The notes under the pieces were generated by a model. It was not told the origin of the DNA. It made no database searches and worked only from the letters and a program-made list of their open reading frames with translations. Shown one piece after another: positions 5,441-5,772 of a DNA stretch of 5,772 nucleotides. The translations under genes were made by a program, and so were the position numbers. Each line of letters starts with the position of its first letter. Positions within the stretch are counted from its first letter, which is position 1. This stretch comes from JBDTMC01 sp039934475 (GTDB taxonomy: Bacteria > Acidobacteriota > Terriglobia > Bryobacterales > Bryobacteraceae). Where the stretch lies: positions 1 to 5,772 of the forward strand of contig JBDTMC010000492.1 in NCBI GenBank assembly GCA_039934475.1, given 5' to 3'.

Positions 5441-5772
5441 CGAACCATCTCCTCTTCCAAGCTCCGTGCAAACTCATTCACAACGTCCGCCGCAAGCGGT
5501 CTTCCCGGACGCCGCGGCGCGCCGCAATCGATGCCGCGCAACGTCACGCCGGCCTTAATCACTCCCGAAGGATTGTTCGTCCGTGCAATCCAGTCCGACA
5601 CCGGCAGGATTTGGCGGTAGTAGATCTCGCGCGCCACCGCCGGGTCCCGTTCCGCCATCAGCGCCGCGCCCGCCTCCGGGACAACATTCAGAATGCCTGT
5701 GATCCACGCCTTGCATCCCAGGGCAAAGGACTCCAACGCCGTCACGGGCGATCCGCAGATCGGGCAGGACCC
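5437..5772 (-). CDS. DapA (dihydrodipicolinate synthase)-family lyase/aldolase, C-terminal part
   Basis: The gene runs off the right edge; 111 residues plus TGA are present, roughly the last third of the usual 290-310. Seen: CGSPVTALESFALGCKAWIT followed by GILNVVPE, matching the late barrel block of the family (E. coli [20 protein letters not shown] then TANVAA), and NPSGVIKAGVTLRGID then GAPRRPGRPL, matching the C-terminal NPIPVKWACKELGL and RLPMTPI. The family forms a Schiff base between a barrel lysine and a keto acid such as pyruvate and does aldol addition, cleavage or dehydration. That lysine and the YxxxP region lie outside the window, so the reaction cannot be named. Coupling to an aminotransferase fits a keto-acid/amino-acid pathway, possibly catabolic, more than core lysine synthesis; this is inference. 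A GTG at 5745 is internal, not the true start. Confidence 0.85.
   Translation of the reverse strand, partial: GSCPICGSPVTALESFALGCKAWITGILNVVPEAGAALMAERDPAVAREIYYRQILPVSDWIARTNNPSGVIKAGVTLRGIDCGAPRRPGRPLAADVVNEFARSLEEEMVR
5449..5453 (-). promoter_or_regulatory. Ribosome binding site for the aminotransferase
   Basis: AGGAG on the minus strand lies 8 bases before the ATG at 5440, inside the end of the DapA-family gene. It is the only strong Shine-Dalgarno seen before a start in this window and, together with the ATGA stop/start overlap at 5437-5440, fixes the start and suggests translational coupling. Confidence 0.75.

Noticed and set aside
5752..5769. CPICG in the DapA-family product, resembling a zinc knuckle
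   Set aside because: Only a single CxxC is visible and the segment aligns with the barrel strand of the family; no second Cys pair follows.

Overview
The window is GC-rich and densely coding, with genes on alternating strands and almost no intergenic DNA. It is bacterial chromosome. The combination of a Firmicutes-type coproheme decarboxylase, a large membrane protein fused to a spermidine-synthase-like domain, and a Cys-rich conserved hypothetical fits an Acidobacteriota genome, perhaps of the Solibacter/Bryobacter type. That taxonomic call is inferred from gene content and has not been tested by comparison. No rRNA, tRNA, CRISPR array, insertion sequence or phage gene is visible. No stretch longer than 300 bases lacks a gene; the longest gene-free stretches are about 70 and 92 bases.

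Layout, left to right. (1) The C-terminal part of a group II PLP-dependent decarboxylase (+), running in from the left edge. (2) A 679-residue polytopic membrane protein with a C-terminal spermidine-synthase-like domain (-), overlapping the decarboxylase tail to tail by 27 bases. (3) A divergent 70-base promoter region, then chdC/hemQ (+), the last enzyme of the coproporphyrin-dependent heme pathway. (4) A 219-residue protein with eight N-terminal cysteines (-), overlapping the chdC end by 11 bases. (5) Divergent from it across only 32 bases, a 50-residue small protein (+) with coding-like composition. (6) A 92-base convergent spacer with weak hairpins. (7) A two-gene unit on the minus strand, read from the right edge: the C-terminal part of a DapA-family lyase/aldolase, then a class IV (IlvE-like) aminotransferase, coupled by a 4-base stop/start overlap.

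Functionally these look like separate housekeeping or metabolic units and not one system. The only clear operon is the DapA-family/aminotransferase pair, which probably acts in one amino-acid or keto-acid pathway. The most interesting points are the unrecognised Cys-rich protein with its divergent 50-residue neighbour, possible leaderless starts for chdC and the small gene, the codon-register antisense overlap at 620-646 in which both proteins end in the same LFQ-x-LK pattern, and an Arg at an active-site position of ChdC that is Lys in Firmicutes enzymes. I found no convincing sign of a new multi-gene defence or mobile system.
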